Assembly: GCA_021732845.1 (NCBI GenBank)
Contig: JAKFUF010000134.1
Span: forward strand, 1 to 51,053
Source of the DNA: Planctomycetaceae bacterium
Lineage (GTDB): Bacteria > Planctomycetota > Planctomycetia > Planctomycetales > Planctomycetaceae
DNA length: 51,053 nt
Direction: 5' to 3'
Made by a program: the position numbers and the translations under genes. Below are positions 25,930-34,908 of this stretch, piece after piece. The notes below the pieces were generated by a model, which saw nothing but the letters and a program-made list of their open reading frames with translations, was not told the origin of the DNA and searched no databases. Numbering within the stretch: the stretch's first letter is position 1; the number at the start of each line of letters is the position of its first letter.

Positions 25930-26158
25930 ATCATCCCGGAGGGATGAAAGCTCTTAGCCGGGGGTTGAGCGAAGCGACACCCCCGGTTAGGTGCCCGGAA
26001 AAGATCCGATCCCGGAGGGATCGCAGCATCCTGCGAGCAACGGTGCTGGCACCCCTGCCGGGGTGCGTTCGTCACTCTCGCTTTTCCGGAGGGGCGCTGC
26101 GTGTTTGTCGACACTTCGCTCAACCCCCGGCTAAGAGCTGTGATCCCTCCGGGATTAT
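25930..26158. repeat. Palindromic element with 45-bp inverted arms
   Basis: The arm 25930-25974 (atcatcccggagggatgaaa...) matches the complement of 26114-26158 at 42 of 45 positions. The 139-nt centre holds further short palindromes such as gatcccggagggatc and gcacccctgccggggtgc. No transposase is encoded. The element ends about 50 nt before an orphan coding fragment, suggesting it may mark a breakpoint. Confidence 0.85.
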
Positions 26159-26211
26159 CCTTGGTCACGCCGTCCCTGTTAGCATGTGCCGTCTTCAACG
26201 CAACGACATAA

Positions 26212-26468
26212 AGTTCACTTTTATCGTTCGTGGAGTTTTTGATTCGCCAATACGACGCGCGGCGGTTCCGGAAATTCTACGTTGAATCATCCCCTGGAAC
26301 CGTCGCTGCCAAATGCCGCGAAATTTTTCAGCGTGGTCTCATCGAGCTTGAGGCCGACTTCTGGATGGACGTCGAGAAGACGCTGATGAGCCAGTCGCAG
26401 GCGAGCGCGTTGAATCCAGATCGATCGTGTCCTCGGCGGGTGTGGCATACCCGCCGTCACCGCAAAGA
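26212..26468 (+). pseudogene. Possible 3' gene fragment, unknown family
   Basis: After a stop at 26209-26211, a forward frame reads SFVEFLIRQYDARRFRKFYV and continues ESSPGTVAAKCREIF..GLIELEADFWMDVEKTLM. This is amphipathic, protein-like sequence without the Arg/Pro bias of shadow frames. It has no start or ribosome site and then runs opposite the end of the kinase gene. It is probably the remains of a gene truncated at the palindromic element. Confidence 0.35.
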
Positions 26469-29400
26469 TCATGGCGATTTCATTTCCGCCGCGGCTGGCA
26501 TTGGGGTGGCTGGAAAAACCGCGATGGTTCTTGCCGGTCGAAACCCAGACGCCGCGTGGGAATGTATGGGGGAAATTCCATTCCGCGCGGCAGAAGTTGT
26601 GGATTCCGAGGGACCACTGTACCAACCGCCCCGCATGGCTCTCAGGGAAGTGTCCTCTATGGTGGTAGTATCCTCCTTGTCGTCGGCAAATCCCACTGGG
26701 TACTGCGTGTATGGTCCCTGGCACCACTGACTGACATTCGAATGCATGTCGAAGAACCCGAAATCATTGGGTTTCAAACCCGCCACGGGCCAGGGCATTT
26801 CGTCACTGCTTTTGGAATACCAGGCGTATTTCGGCAACATTTCCTCAGAACTGCCAAAGCTCCAGCGGGTGAGCGTGCCCGCCTGCGCCGCATACTCAAA
26901 CTCGGCTTCAGTCGGCAACCGGTACCCACGCAGGCTCAAATAGTCCGGCCTCATTTCGAGGACCTTGAGGTTTTCGGGTCCCTTGAGCACGTAGCACCAC
27001 TGGTCTTCCGCAATGCCTTCCTGAGCGCTCAGCCAGTTGCAGTAGCGCGCCGCCATATGCCAACTGACACTTGCAACGGGCAGGTTCGGCAGCCGCGTGA
27101 ACATCGCTGGCAGAAGAAACTCCTTGTCAAATTCCCGATATTGCTCCACAGTCACAGGTTTCGCGGCAAGTGCGAAAGTGCGGCCGATCCGCCGTATGTG
27201 CCACGTCCAATCCTCATACTTTTTCCTGTCCTGCTCAATAATCTGTGCTGCCCCCATGGAGAACGAGACGGGGCCGGGAAGCACGATCATCGTCTGTCCC
27301 TGTCCGTTGACGTACCATCGCCGGAATGCCTTGTCGTCGTCCGAGTTCTGAGCTGGCTCCGCCAGGGCTTGCTCCCGCTGCGCCTTAGTGGTGGCAAGTT
27401 CGGCATTTGTGGCCTTGAGCCACGGCTCCTGACTCCAGATTCGCAGCAGCCATTCCGCCGCGGCATGCAGGCCGGGATCGGTGGCACGGTACAACTCCCG
27501 GAGCTTCGGCAGCAGGCGGTCACGGGCCGTGGTTGGAATTGCCTGCTCGCGATATTCACCCAGCGCCAACAGCAACGCCGCTTGAATTGACGGATCCCGC
27601 TCTTGTTCCAGCCGTGTCACAAGCAGGCTTGGATCGACGCGAAACGTTGCCAGGCGGTGAATCAACCGGCTTCGCGCCCCGGGGTCGATGTTCGACTTCA
27701 AAACCTCCCACGCCTTGTCCGGATGACCCGTCTTCAACAAGATTACGGCCGCATTCGCCCGTTCCGCGGGGGGCCAGGCTGACAGGTCCACGACAGACTT
27801 CATCTCAAAGAGCAGTGGATCCTTCGGCACCCGTTGAAGACTGAGAGTGGTCTGCTTAAGACCGAGAGTGTTCATGACCCCGACGTTTTTCTCAACTGTC
27901 GTCCTGCTCCAGTCGAATAAATCGAGATGCTGCTTGAACCTTGGAAACAGCAGGGCAAACTGCTGTTCGTCGGCCTTCAGCAACAGGTTGCCCAGTTGAA
28001 ACGGGCCATTTGAGTCGGCAAGCAGTTGGGTCGCCATCATGCGTTCGGCGGCATGCTCTGCTCGGCGGTCGTTGAACACCTTAAGTAGGGGGCGTTGGAG
28101 CTGGGAATTGATCGGCGACAGCGCTCCGCTCCAGACGCTCAGGGCTGCCGGACTTTCCAACACCAGATCCTGAGCCACAGGCTCTCCGATTTTGGCCCAC
28201 CGCTTGTCCGCGGGGGCGTACGTTGCCAGTGCCGCCGCTGCGCGCAGACGCTGTCCCTCGCGGTCGCCGTCCGGTGCCTCGGCGGTTTTCCAGAGACTCT
28301 CCAGCAACTGCTCCTTAAACGGTGCCAACGCGTCGCGGATCACCAGGACTTCCCCTGGCGTGGCGGACAGGAGCCGACTGTGCAGAAACTCCACCTGGCT
28401 CGGATCTACGGACAGGAGGGCAAGACTCGTGTGAAGTTTCTTCCGCGAAGAGTCAAGGGCGAGGCGGTTCTCCATTCGCAGCAGGGGATCGATCCAACGT
28501 CGATATTCGGACATCTCGGCGATGATTCCCGGCACCTGCCCGCTTTCGGCGTCCAGCAGGCGCTTCACCATCCCGGTGGCCTCGGCCGCACTGCGCTGTT
28601 CCAGGATCTGCCCCCGTGTTCTGAGCACACCAAACGCAAGCAGCGCCAGCAGCACTGACATGGCGGCCACCCTGAAACCGTGTGACCTTCCCGACCGGGT
28701 CATCACCGCGCGTTCGGGCGGCGTCCAGGCTTTCTTCCGGGTCCACCACCGGATCTGCAGCCACTGCCACAGCGATGGCAGTTGTCGCGCATCGGGCTTC
28801 GCCGCCCAGGTGGCGGCCCGCTCCTCAAGCAGCAGTTCCGCCCGGCCGCGGCGTGTTTCCCTCTGTTTGCTTGTCAGCCACTCCCGGAGCGGTGGCACGA
28901 GATAATCGTGGGCCAACTGGAAGAACCGATTTCCAGCCAGCGGGGTGCCCGGGTCGGCGGGTTGATTCCCGGCGGGATCGGTCGGGGTGATCAGCCGCAT
29001 TTCGCCGTCCAGAATCCGCAACAAGTCCTCAAAGTCCGCCGGCCGGCTGGCATAGCCCGAAGCAGCGAGCAACTCTTCCCGTTGCCGCATCTGGCCCTTG
29101 ATGTCCGTTCCGGCCTGGGGCAGCAGGGCCTTCAACACACCGCGGGCTGCCCGCTGGTGATACCGGTGCTCCGGCGGCGCGGCGGCGGCGCTGAAAGTCT
29201 CATTCAGAAAGGTGACGCCGATCCCCTCCATGCCGCCCACCTCCTTCAACGCCGCGGCGGTCCACGGCCGGTTCCTCATCATTTCCGCAAACAGCGCCAA
29301 CCGGACGGGAATCACCTTGCCCTGCTGCGCGAGCCCGGACACCGCCTGCTCCAGAAACTGTCGCTCCTCGGGGCTGGGCCGGCTGGGGAGGGCACCGAAC

Positions 29401-31070
29401 GCCCTTCCGTACGCCGCCAAAACCTTCTGCGCGTGTCGAACCGCAAACAGATCGACCGCGGAGGAATTCTGCCCCTCCTGCAGGCGGATCTCAAGCTCCC
29501 GCATGAAACGGATCACCGCCATCCAAAAATCATCCCGCACCAGCACCAGGCACTGTGTTCGCGCCCCGTCGCAATGCCGCAGCGCCTGGGTCAGTTCGGA
29601 GTTTTCCTCGGTTTGGACATGCAGCCACTGTTCAAACTGGTCCAGAACGATCAGCACCTTCTTTCCGTCCGGCAGCCCCTGCCCACGGCGGAGCGCCGCC
29701 AGCGTCTCCTTCAATCCAATGTTGCCAGGCAGGGTGGGGCAATGTTTTCTCAGGCCGCCTAGCAACCTGGCTTCGGTCTCGGATCCCGTGGCTTCCACGT
29801 AAACCGTCAGGACAAAGTCGCCAAGGCGTGGCATCAGGCCCGCCTTTACAAGGGAAGATTTTCCGCAGCCCGACGGACCGCAGATCAGCCCAACGGAAAA
29901 CGTGGCTTCCGCGTCTGACTCCTCGATGAGGTTTTTCCAGAACCGCAGACTCTCTGGCAGGCCGTCCCGGTCACACGGGCCGGGCAGCAGTTCCAGAAAA
30001 AAATCGGCATCGTGGGCATCAAAGGACCGGAGCCCCTTCGGGACGATCCTGAGTGGCCGCGAATCGGAGGGTGCCGCTGACGTGGGAGTGACGGGCATTT
30101 CCGTCGCCGGCGAGCGAATTGCAGATCCAGACGTGTCGGCCTCCGCGACCTGTCCGTTGTCAAAAGCCTCCCGCAAACAGAGCCGCAGGTCATCGGCCAG
30201 GTCTTTGGCGGTTGTGTAGCGGTCCGGGGCCCGCTTGGAAAGGGCCTTCAGGCAGATCCGTTCCAGCTCTCTCGGGATGCCATCGTCGGTCTGCCGCGGC
30301 GGCCTTGCCTCGGCGTTTGCCACCAGGTCCAGCAGCGTGTCCCGGGACGCCGAGTGAAACGGCCGCCGCCCTGTCAGCAATTCGTACAGCACCACACCCA
30401 GACTGAAAATGTCGCTGCGCCCGTCGACACGATGCCCCTCACCTCGCGCCTGCTCGGGGCTCATGTAGGCGGGAGTGCCCGCGAATCGCGGCCCGACACC
30501 GATGTCCTGCTCACGCAGGGCCAGGCCGAAGTCGGCCACGAACGGCCGGCCGCTGTTGTCCAGCAGGATGTTTCCCGGCTTGATGTCCCGATGCACCAGA
30601 CCGTGCTTGTGGGCATGGTGCAGCGTGTCGGCCACCGTCGCCACCAGGTCTGCCGCCTTTTGCGGTGACAGTCGGCAGACCTTGACTGCCGCCGCAAGGC
30701 TTTGACCGTCGATGTATTTGGAGACAATGAAACACGGAAATTCGGGCGTGCTGCCAACGTCGAACACCGGCACGATGTGAGGATGGTCCAGACTGGCCAC
30801 CATGCGGGCTTCAGCCAGGTAGGCATCGACGTTAGCCCGCTGGACGAAAAGCCGGGCGTGCGGCACCTTGATGGCCACCGACCGCTGCAACTGGTCGTCA
30901 TAAGCCAGATAAACAAGGCCAAATCCGCCCCGCCCCAAAATGCGTTCGATCTGGTGGCGGCCGATCTTTTCGGGAAGCGGGGCGTCGACCGCAGACTCTG
31001 GAACATCGGCTGACTCCGATGCCCCAGAGTCCGGCTGGGAATAGTCCACAGTTTTGTCCGGATCGTCCAT
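26469..31070 (-). CDS. Ser/Thr protein kinase / STAND-like NTPase / FGE-sulfatase fusion
   Basis: The 1533-aa protein is a Hanks-type kinase at residues 37-300: GRGGFG, VAIK (Lys68), HRDIKPGN (Asp162), DFG (Asp180), GTPAYMSPEQ, all intact. It is followed by a STAND-like NTPase (FFLELLPGPCDRDGLPESLRFW, Walker A GPSGCGKS at 398-405, Walker B VLIVLDQFE at 472-480), one membrane helix (VAAMSVLLALLAFGVL, about 820-840), a long helical HEAT/TPR-like region, and a C-terminal formylglycine-enzyme-like (SUMF1) domain (VSWHMAARYCNWLS, GYRLPTEAEFEYAAQAGT). The layout puts the kinase and NTPase inside and the FGE-like domain outside. It is a single signalling receptor; the ligand and targets are unknown. 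The family is common in planctomycetes. Start ATG 31070; ribosome site weak. Confidence 0.9.
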   Translation of the reverse strand: MDDPDKTVDYSQPDSGASESADVPESAVDAPLPEKIGRHQIERILGRGGFGLVYLAYDDQLQRSVAIKVPHARLFVQRANVDAYLAEARMVASLDHPHIVPVFDVGSTPEFPCFIVSKYIDGQSLAAAVKVCRLSPQKAADLVATVADTLHHAHKHGLVHRDIKPGNILLDNSGRPFVADFGLALREQDIGVGPRFAGTPAYMSPEQARGEGHRVDGRSDIFSLGVVLYELLTGRRPFHSASRDTLLDLVANAEARPPRQTDDGIPRELERICLKALSKRAPDRYTTAKDLADDLRLCLREAFDNGQVAEADTSGSAIRSPATEMPVTPTSAAPSDSRPLRIVPKGLRSFDAHDADFFLELLPGPCDRDGLPESLRFWKNLIEESDAEATFSVGLICGPSGCGKSSLVKAGLMPRLGDFVLTVYVEATGSETEARLLGGLRKHCPTLPGNIGLKETLAALRRGQGLPDGKKVLIVLDQFEQWLHVQTEENSELTQALRHCDGARTQCLVLVRDDFWMAVIRFMRELEIRLQEGQNSSAVDLFAVRHAQKVLAAYGRAFGALPSRPSPEERQFLEQAVSGLAQQGKVIPVRLALFAEMMRNRPWTAAALKEVGGMEGIGVTFLNETFSAAAAPPEHRYHQRAARGVLKALLPQAGTDIKGQMRQREELLAASGYASRPADFEDLLRILDGEMRLITPTDPAGNQPADPGTPLAGNRFFQLAHDYLVPPLREWLTSKQRETRRGRAELLLEERAATWAAKPDARQLPSLWQWLQIRWWTRKKAWTPPERAVMTRSGRSHGFRVAAMSVLLALLAFGVLRTRGQILEQRSAAEATGMVKRLLDAESGQVPGIIAEMSEYRRWIDPLLRMENRLALDSSRKKLHTSLALLSVDPSQVEFLHSRLLSATPGEVLVIRDALAPFKEQLLESLWKTAEAPDGDREGQRLRAAAALATYAPADKRWAKIGEPVAQDLVLESPAALSVWSGALSPINSQLQRPLLKVFNDRRAEHAAERMMATQLLADSNGPFQLGNLLLKADEQQFALLFPRFKQHLDLFDWSRTTVEKNVGVMNTLGLKQTTLSLQRVPKDPLLFEMKSVVDLSAWPPAERANAAVILLKTGHPDKAWEVLKSNIDPGARSRLIHRLATFRVDPSLLVTRLEQERDPSIQAALLLALGEYREQAIPTTARDRLLPKLRELYRATDPGLHAAAEWLLRIWSQEPWLKATNAELATTKAQREQALAEPAQNSDDDKAFRRWYVNGQGQTMIVLPGPVSFSMGAAQIIEQDRKKYEDWTWHIRRIGRTFALAAKPVTVEQYREFDKEFLLPAMFTRLPNLPVASVSWHMAARYCNWLSAQEGIAEDQWCYVLKGPENLKVLEMRPDYLSLRGYRLPTEAEFEYAAQAGTLTRWSFGSSEEMLPKYAWYSKSSDEMPWPVAGLKPNDFGFFDMHSNVSQWCQGPYTQYPVGFADDKEDTTTIEDTSLRAMRGGWYSGPSESTTSAARNGISPIHSHAASGFRPARTIAVFPATPMPAAAEMKSP

Positions 31071-31700
31071 CGCCTGATCGCCCTGTCACGGATTTCCACC
31101 AGAGCCTGAACTTTATGCGTGGCGCAGACGGATCGCCAGTCTCTCATCGGTGGAAGTCTCTCATCGGTGGCACGGTGGCACAGGGTTGGCCAGTAATTCA
31201 ATCTGAATAAGGAAGTGACGCTCAGGCACAACGCACCAGCTCCGCCCAGGGATTGTCGTCCCCGCAAAAATCGAGGCGATCGCCTCCAGCTTCTGGTGGA
31301 ATGCCATAAGCACCTCACCACCACGGCCCCAACAGGGACTTCATTCGAGATTCCCCACTTTAGGGCGGCGGGCGTGGCACTGGCGACAGGGGAAAAACCG
31401 AATGCGGGAGACGCGAGAATTTTGCCACGACAGCTTTGAAGCACCGCAAGACGGTCCGGAATTCTCATGAGTCGGGGCTTTGCCGGTGCCTGCGAGGGGC
31501 AATGGAACGCTTCTGGGGGCAGGCTGTCGATGTGCGGCAGGTCCGCCTCCTGCTGTCATTCTGGATCTTGCCGAATCACGAATTTCACGGCAGGCACATC
31601 TTCTGGCATTCACTCTGGCAGAGCCACAGTGCCACACCCGCCGTACAGAGCACGTCATCCGACACCGCCAGGAAACACACCTGGATCTGCCCGGCCGCCA
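31071..31700. other. Intergenic region with short repeats
   Basis: The 630 nt between the kinase start and the end of the SGNH-like gene contain no credible gene. There is a short direct repeat (tctctcatcggtgg, twice near 31140-31170) and a copy of the ggctttgcc-gtg family at 31476-31494. The kinase promoter should be near its left end, but none could be assigned. Confidence 0.55.
31476..31560. repeat. Copy 1 of a 'ggctttgccagtg' repeat family
   Basis: ggctttgccggtgcctgcg here resembles gctttgccagtgtctgcg at 34424-34445 and ggctttgccagtg at 34148-34160. The first two copies stay alignable for about 80 nt (both continue to tgcggca...cctgctg..ttctg). These are diverged, non-coding intergenic repeats. 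Confidence 0.5.
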
Positions 31701-33899
31701 TTACTTGTGGGTGGACAGGAACCAGCGTTTGGTGGAGTCTTCGGTCTTGAAGAACTTCAGCAGCATCTTTGCCACTTTTTGTTCTCCGCGTGCGGACGGG
31801 TGGATGCCATCGCGACCGAAGTCGTTCCGCTCCCATTGCAATGCGTCGGAGCTTCGCGGCGTCAAGCCGTCCGCCCACAGGTACGGTCCCCAGAACAGAA
31901 GAGGCGACATCACAGCGCCTCTTGCAGGATCGAAATTGAGCGACTTATCCCCCTTGAGTTGATCCAAGATCAGGGCACGGGCCGCAAAGCCCGATTGATA
32001 GGCGTAAGGCTCGGGATTCAAATCCGTTGAGCAGTAGCCTCCGTAAGTCCGGCTGCCGAGAAAGGCGATCCGAAGATTGGGGTATCGACTTTTGGCTTCG
32101 TTGAGAACGGACTTTGTATCAGCCCGCACCTTCTTCATATTCTCACGCAGGTCTTGAGGATCTTTTGAGCCAACTGGACGCCCCTGAACCAGTTCGATGG
32201 GGATTTTGATCCACGCGACCTGAACCTGTCGTGGAGTCACGCCAGCCTGTTTCAAGCGTTCTTCGGCAATCTCAAAAGTCCGATAACGCGGAGTTGCCCA
32301 AGCGCTCATGGCGCGACCGCCCTGGGCTGTATTGACCACCACGACGTTCGGTGAAACCTCGTCATCGGCGAGCACAAGTTTCTGAAAGGCCCCAAACTCT
32401 TGCTCGGCGTTCGACATGCTCATCGCGATGACGGCGATCTTCCCATTCGTGCCAGGCGCGCCGTCCCCCATGCGCGGAACAATTTGGTCTGACTCACGTT
32501 TGGCGGCATCCACCAACACTTTCGGTGGATCGTTTTGTCCGGCACCATAGAGACCCCCAACTTCCATTTGGTAAGAATCGTTTTCGGTCATTTCGTTGAT
32601 CGGTTTCAGTCTGGGTGCCGGTTGCGGCTCTTCCTCCTTCGGGGCGGAGCGGGTTTTGTCGGCAGCCACGAACCACGGCTGAGCGAAAGGATCGGTTTTG
32701 AAGAATCCCAACATCACGCCGGCCCCCTTCATGCGGCCTGCATCCGAAGGGTGCGTCCCGTCGGCCCCGAAATCTTCGCGATTCCAGACGAGTCCATCGC
32801 TCTTCCGGGGCGTGACGCCATCACTCCAAAGGTACGGCCCCCAGAGCAACAACGGCACTTTCGTCGCCTCACCGCGATACGCCAGCTCTGGCTTTCCTGC
32901 AATCTGGTCGGTGATGAGATCGCGAACGGCGAATGCGCTCTCGTAGGCATATGGTTCCGGATTGAGAATGCCGTTGGAGTAACCGGCATACGTTCGGCTG
33001 CTGAGATAAACGATTCTGACGTTGGGGAATTTGGCCTTGACGTTTTGCAGGACCGCCAATGTGTCGTCCCGCAGTTTCCTGGTGTGGAGGTTGAAGTCGC
33101 CGGTTGGCAGGACATTGGCGAGCTTGATCCACGCGGCTTGCACTTGCCGAGCTGAAACACCAGCGGCAGCCAATCGGCGTTCAGCTTCCTTCCACGGCCT
33201 GGCATTCGGCGGTGCCCATTGCTCCATCGCTTCCCGATTCTGGGCACAGTCGACGATCATCAGCGAAGACGACTTTTGCGGATCGGCGTCCGCTTTCTGC
33301 TTGAACGTCGTAAACAACTGTGTCGCGTTCGACATGCTGATCGAGATCAGCACAATCTTCCCCTCGGCCGATGGCTGGCCATCCGCCGCTCGGGGAACAA
33401 TTCGGGCTGATTCTTGCATTGCTGCGTCAGCGTGGGGTTTGGACGGCTCGTTCATGCCGCCGCCATACAAACCGCCATCACGGTCATGATACCGGTCATC
33501 TGCCGACAGATCGGTCAGCGGCTTCAGGCCTATCGAATTGAGTGGCGGCAATGCATACGACCGGCCAGGCGGCATGCGCGGATTCGCCGGTGCCGCAGCC
33601 AGATAGCGGATCGACTGCACGATGAAGTTGCCCTCCGATACGGAAGCATCGATTTCGACCTTCGCACCATGCAGCAAAGGTGATCGAAGCCCATCGGCAA
33701 GCGTCTTGCCGTCCTTGTCCGTCACGGTGGCCTTTGGATCGAGACGTGCGGAAATGCTGCCGGTGGCCGTTATCAATGAGAGCGCGCCTCGCTCAGGGTC
33801 GAATTGACGCAGGATTCCTTCGCGGGTCTGTGGTTCGGATGCTAATAAGGCGACTGCTCCAACGAGAAGCAGCAACAGGCCAGGCATGCACTTCGTCAT
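31701..33899 (-). CDS. Exported protein with two tandem SGNH-hydrolase-like domains
   Basis: The 732-aa product has a signal peptide (PGLLLLLVGAVALLAS), a small N-terminal beta domain (about 30-100), and then two copies of one domain of roughly 290 aa. Copy 1 begins LKPLTDLSADDRYHDRDGGL and ends with DGTHPSDAGRMKGA. Copy 2 begins LKPINEMTENDSYQ..VGGL and ends with DGIHPSARGEQKVA. Both share SMSNA, NTAQ/DCAQ, VQ.AWIK, RIVYLSSRTYAGY/RIAFLGSRTYGGY and LNPEPYAY. The DGxHPS ending matches block V of SGNH hydrolases; a catalytic serine is less clear (SMSN is a candidate). It may act as an esterase on a cell-wall or external glycan. ATG 33899 is chosen because GGAGGT lies 7 nt before it. Confidence 0.75.
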   Translation of the reverse strand: MTKCMPGLLLLLVGAVALLASEPQTREGILRQFDPERGALSLITATGSISARLDPKATVTDKDGKTLADGLRSPLLHGAKVEIDASVSEGNFIVQSIRYLAAAPANPRMPPGRSYALPPLNSIGLKPLTDLSADDRYHDRDGGLYGGGMNEPSKPHADAAMQESARIVPRAADGQPSAEGKIVLISISMSNATQLFTTFKQKADADPQKSSSLMIVDCAQNREAMEQWAPPNARPWKEAERRLAAAGVSARQVQAAWIKLANVLPTGDFNLHTRKLRDDTLAVLQNVKAKFPNVRIVYLSSRTYAGYSNGILNPEPYAYESAFAVRDLITDQIAGKPELAYRGEATKVPLLLWGPYLWSDGVTPRKSDGLVWNREDFGADGTHPSDAGRMKGAGVMLGFFKTDPFAQPWFVAADKTRSAPKEEEPQPAPRLKPINEMTENDSYQMEVGGLYGAGQNDPPKVLVDAAKRESDQIVPRMGDGAPGTNGKIAVIAMSMSNAEQEFGAFQKLVLADDEVSPNVVVVNTAQGGRAMSAWATPRYRTFEIAEERLKQAGVTPRQVQVAWIKIPIELVQGRPVGSKDPQDLRENMKKVRADTKSVLNEAKSRYPNLRIAFLGSRTYGGYCSTDLNPEPYAYQSGFAARALILDQLKGDKSLNFDPARGAVMSPLLFWGPYLWADGLTPRSSDALQWERNDFGRDGIHPSARGEQKVAKMLLKFFKTEDSTKRWFLSTHK

Positions 33900-33980
33900 C
33901 ACGGAGACCTCCAGTTAGACAACGCTGACTGATCCGTCACTGCCCGATGCAGCACGACTTGTATCCATGCTCAGCGTCAT

Positions 33981-34020
33981 GGCTGCGCACCGCCGCGGCA
34001 GGAAGGTATGTGCTGGTGCA
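33981..34020 (-). pseudogene. Degraded copy of the 34537-34908 gene
   Basis: Twenty-eight consecutive bases at 33981-34008 are identical to 34737-34764 inside the 123-aa gene, and weak similarity continues on both sides. Read leftward, the fragment gives TYLPAAAVRSHD against AYLPAAAVRSLAVHD of the intact gene. The match is in the same orientation and frame, so it is a lost paralogue or a partial duplication, not a shared regulatory site. Confidence 0.6.
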
Positions 34021-34082
34021 CCAGGAACCCTCGTTACCAAACCATTATTCCGAAAAAAGACCCCTTGACCAGCCTAGAAAAG

Positions 34083-34099
34083 GGTACGCTCCGCGTACC
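34083..34099. repeat. Perfect triloop hairpin (REP-like)
   Basis: ggtacgctccgcgtacc has a 7-bp stem closed by a TCC loop. It has the same shape as 24118-24134 and as the hairpins of the 144-bp repeats, suggesting a dispersed short palindrome family. Confidence 0.6.
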
Positions 34100-34423
34100 A
34101 TGAGTGACAGGCGGCGCTGCTCCGGAACCAATAAGTTGTGTGCGACGGGCTTTGCCAGTGTTTTTGAACGTCGTCGATCACTCTCGACCGGTCAACGCAC
34201 TGGGTGAAATCACCCCGCGGCCTGCGACCCCGGCGGGCAGTTGATCGGGGTGATCGACGCCTTGGGGAATCTGACCCCGTGTAGGACCATGCCGGGCAGC
34301 AGACGGCGGTCGTCACTCCGTGGCTACGCTCCAACACGATCCTCCCCGCCTGATTCCGGCGCGGGCGGGTGTGGCACTGTGGCACTGAGGGAATCGCAAC
34401 CAGGGGTGTGTGCCACCAGCCTC

Positions 34424-34530
34424 GCTTTGCCAGTGTCTGCGAACGTCAGTTGAGTGTTCCCGAAGAAAGGCTGTTGACTTGCGGCAACTCTGGCACCTGC
34501 TGGCGTTCTGTCTGCGCGAGCGAGAGTAAT
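34424..34530. repeat. Copies 2 and 3 region of the 'ggctttgccagtg' family
   Basis: gctttgccagtgtctgcgaacg at 34424-34445 follows another partial copy at 34148-34160 (ggctttgccagtg, then tttttgaacg). The longer copy aligns for about 80 nt with 31476-31560. The DNA just before it contains gtgtggcactgtggcactg, a phrase whose complement occurs near 31630. Confidence 0.5.
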
Positions 34531-34536
34531 GCCCGT

Positions 34537-34908
34537 CTAGTGCCAAGTGTGCAGTTGAAGCTCCCCAGCCACTGGTGGGGCCGACGGCGGCAATTCCTTT
34601 TTCATGACCGACAACACTTTTGCCACCCACTGGTTCGCACCGGCAAGGTCGTCGGTTGTGCCGAGAAGATGCTCGTCCGATTTCCCGAATCCCAGCACGA
34701 TCTGGCAGGTCTTCTCAGAGACATCATGCACAGCCAGGCTGCGCACCGCCGCGGCAGGAAGGTACGCGCCGGTGTACCGGTCGTCGCCATCCCCCTCATC
34801 AAGTTGCAGATCCCCCGTCCTGAGATTGACTGCAACACTTGCCGGCGCGTCTTCCAGGTCGAGAAAGATGCCGTAATCTTCATATCTGAATGATTTGATC
34901 GTTTTCAT
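34537..34908 (-). CDS. Small protein, partner of papain-like gene
   Basis: This 123-aa soluble protein is acidic in its first half (YGIFLDLEDAPASVAV...DEGDGDDRYTG), with LPAAAVRSLAVHD in the centre and a Pro-rich tail. No family was recognised. Its ATG overlaps the stop of the upstream gene (ATGA, 34905-34908), so the two are translationally coupled. The small acidic character and coupling would fit an inhibitor or immunity protein for the upstream product, but this is inference only. A degraded copy lies about 750 nt downstream at 33981. Confidence 0.6.
   Translation of the reverse strand: MKTIKSFRYEDYGIFLDLEDAPASVAVNLRTGDLQLDEGDGDDRYTGAYLPAAAVRSLAVHDVSEKTCQIVLGFGKSDEHLLGTTDDLAGANQWVAKVLSVMKKELPPSAPPVAGELQLHTWH

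Larger units (their letters stand above)
25686..26468. other. Repeat-rich intergenic region
   Basis: The 783 nt between the DUF4375 gene and the 3' end of the kinase gene hold two palindromic elements (25784-25886 and 25930-26158) and a possible gene fragment at 26212-26468. Open frames that cross the palindromes on both strands are repeat-encoded and not credible genes. Confidence 0.7.
33900..34536. other. Intergenic region with remnants and repeats
   Basis: The 637 nt hold the ribosome site of the SGNH-like gene, a fragment homologous to the 123-aa gene further on (33981-34020), a perfect triloop hairpin (34083-34099) and two copies of the ggctttgccagtg family (34148, 34424). No intact gene is seen. 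Confidence 0.6.

Noticed and set aside
25902-26285. Open frames on both strands across the 45-bp-arm palindrome
   Set aside because: Both encode the inverted repeat in mirror fashion (GG.xALSRGLSE on each strand), which is a property of the palindrome and not of a gene.
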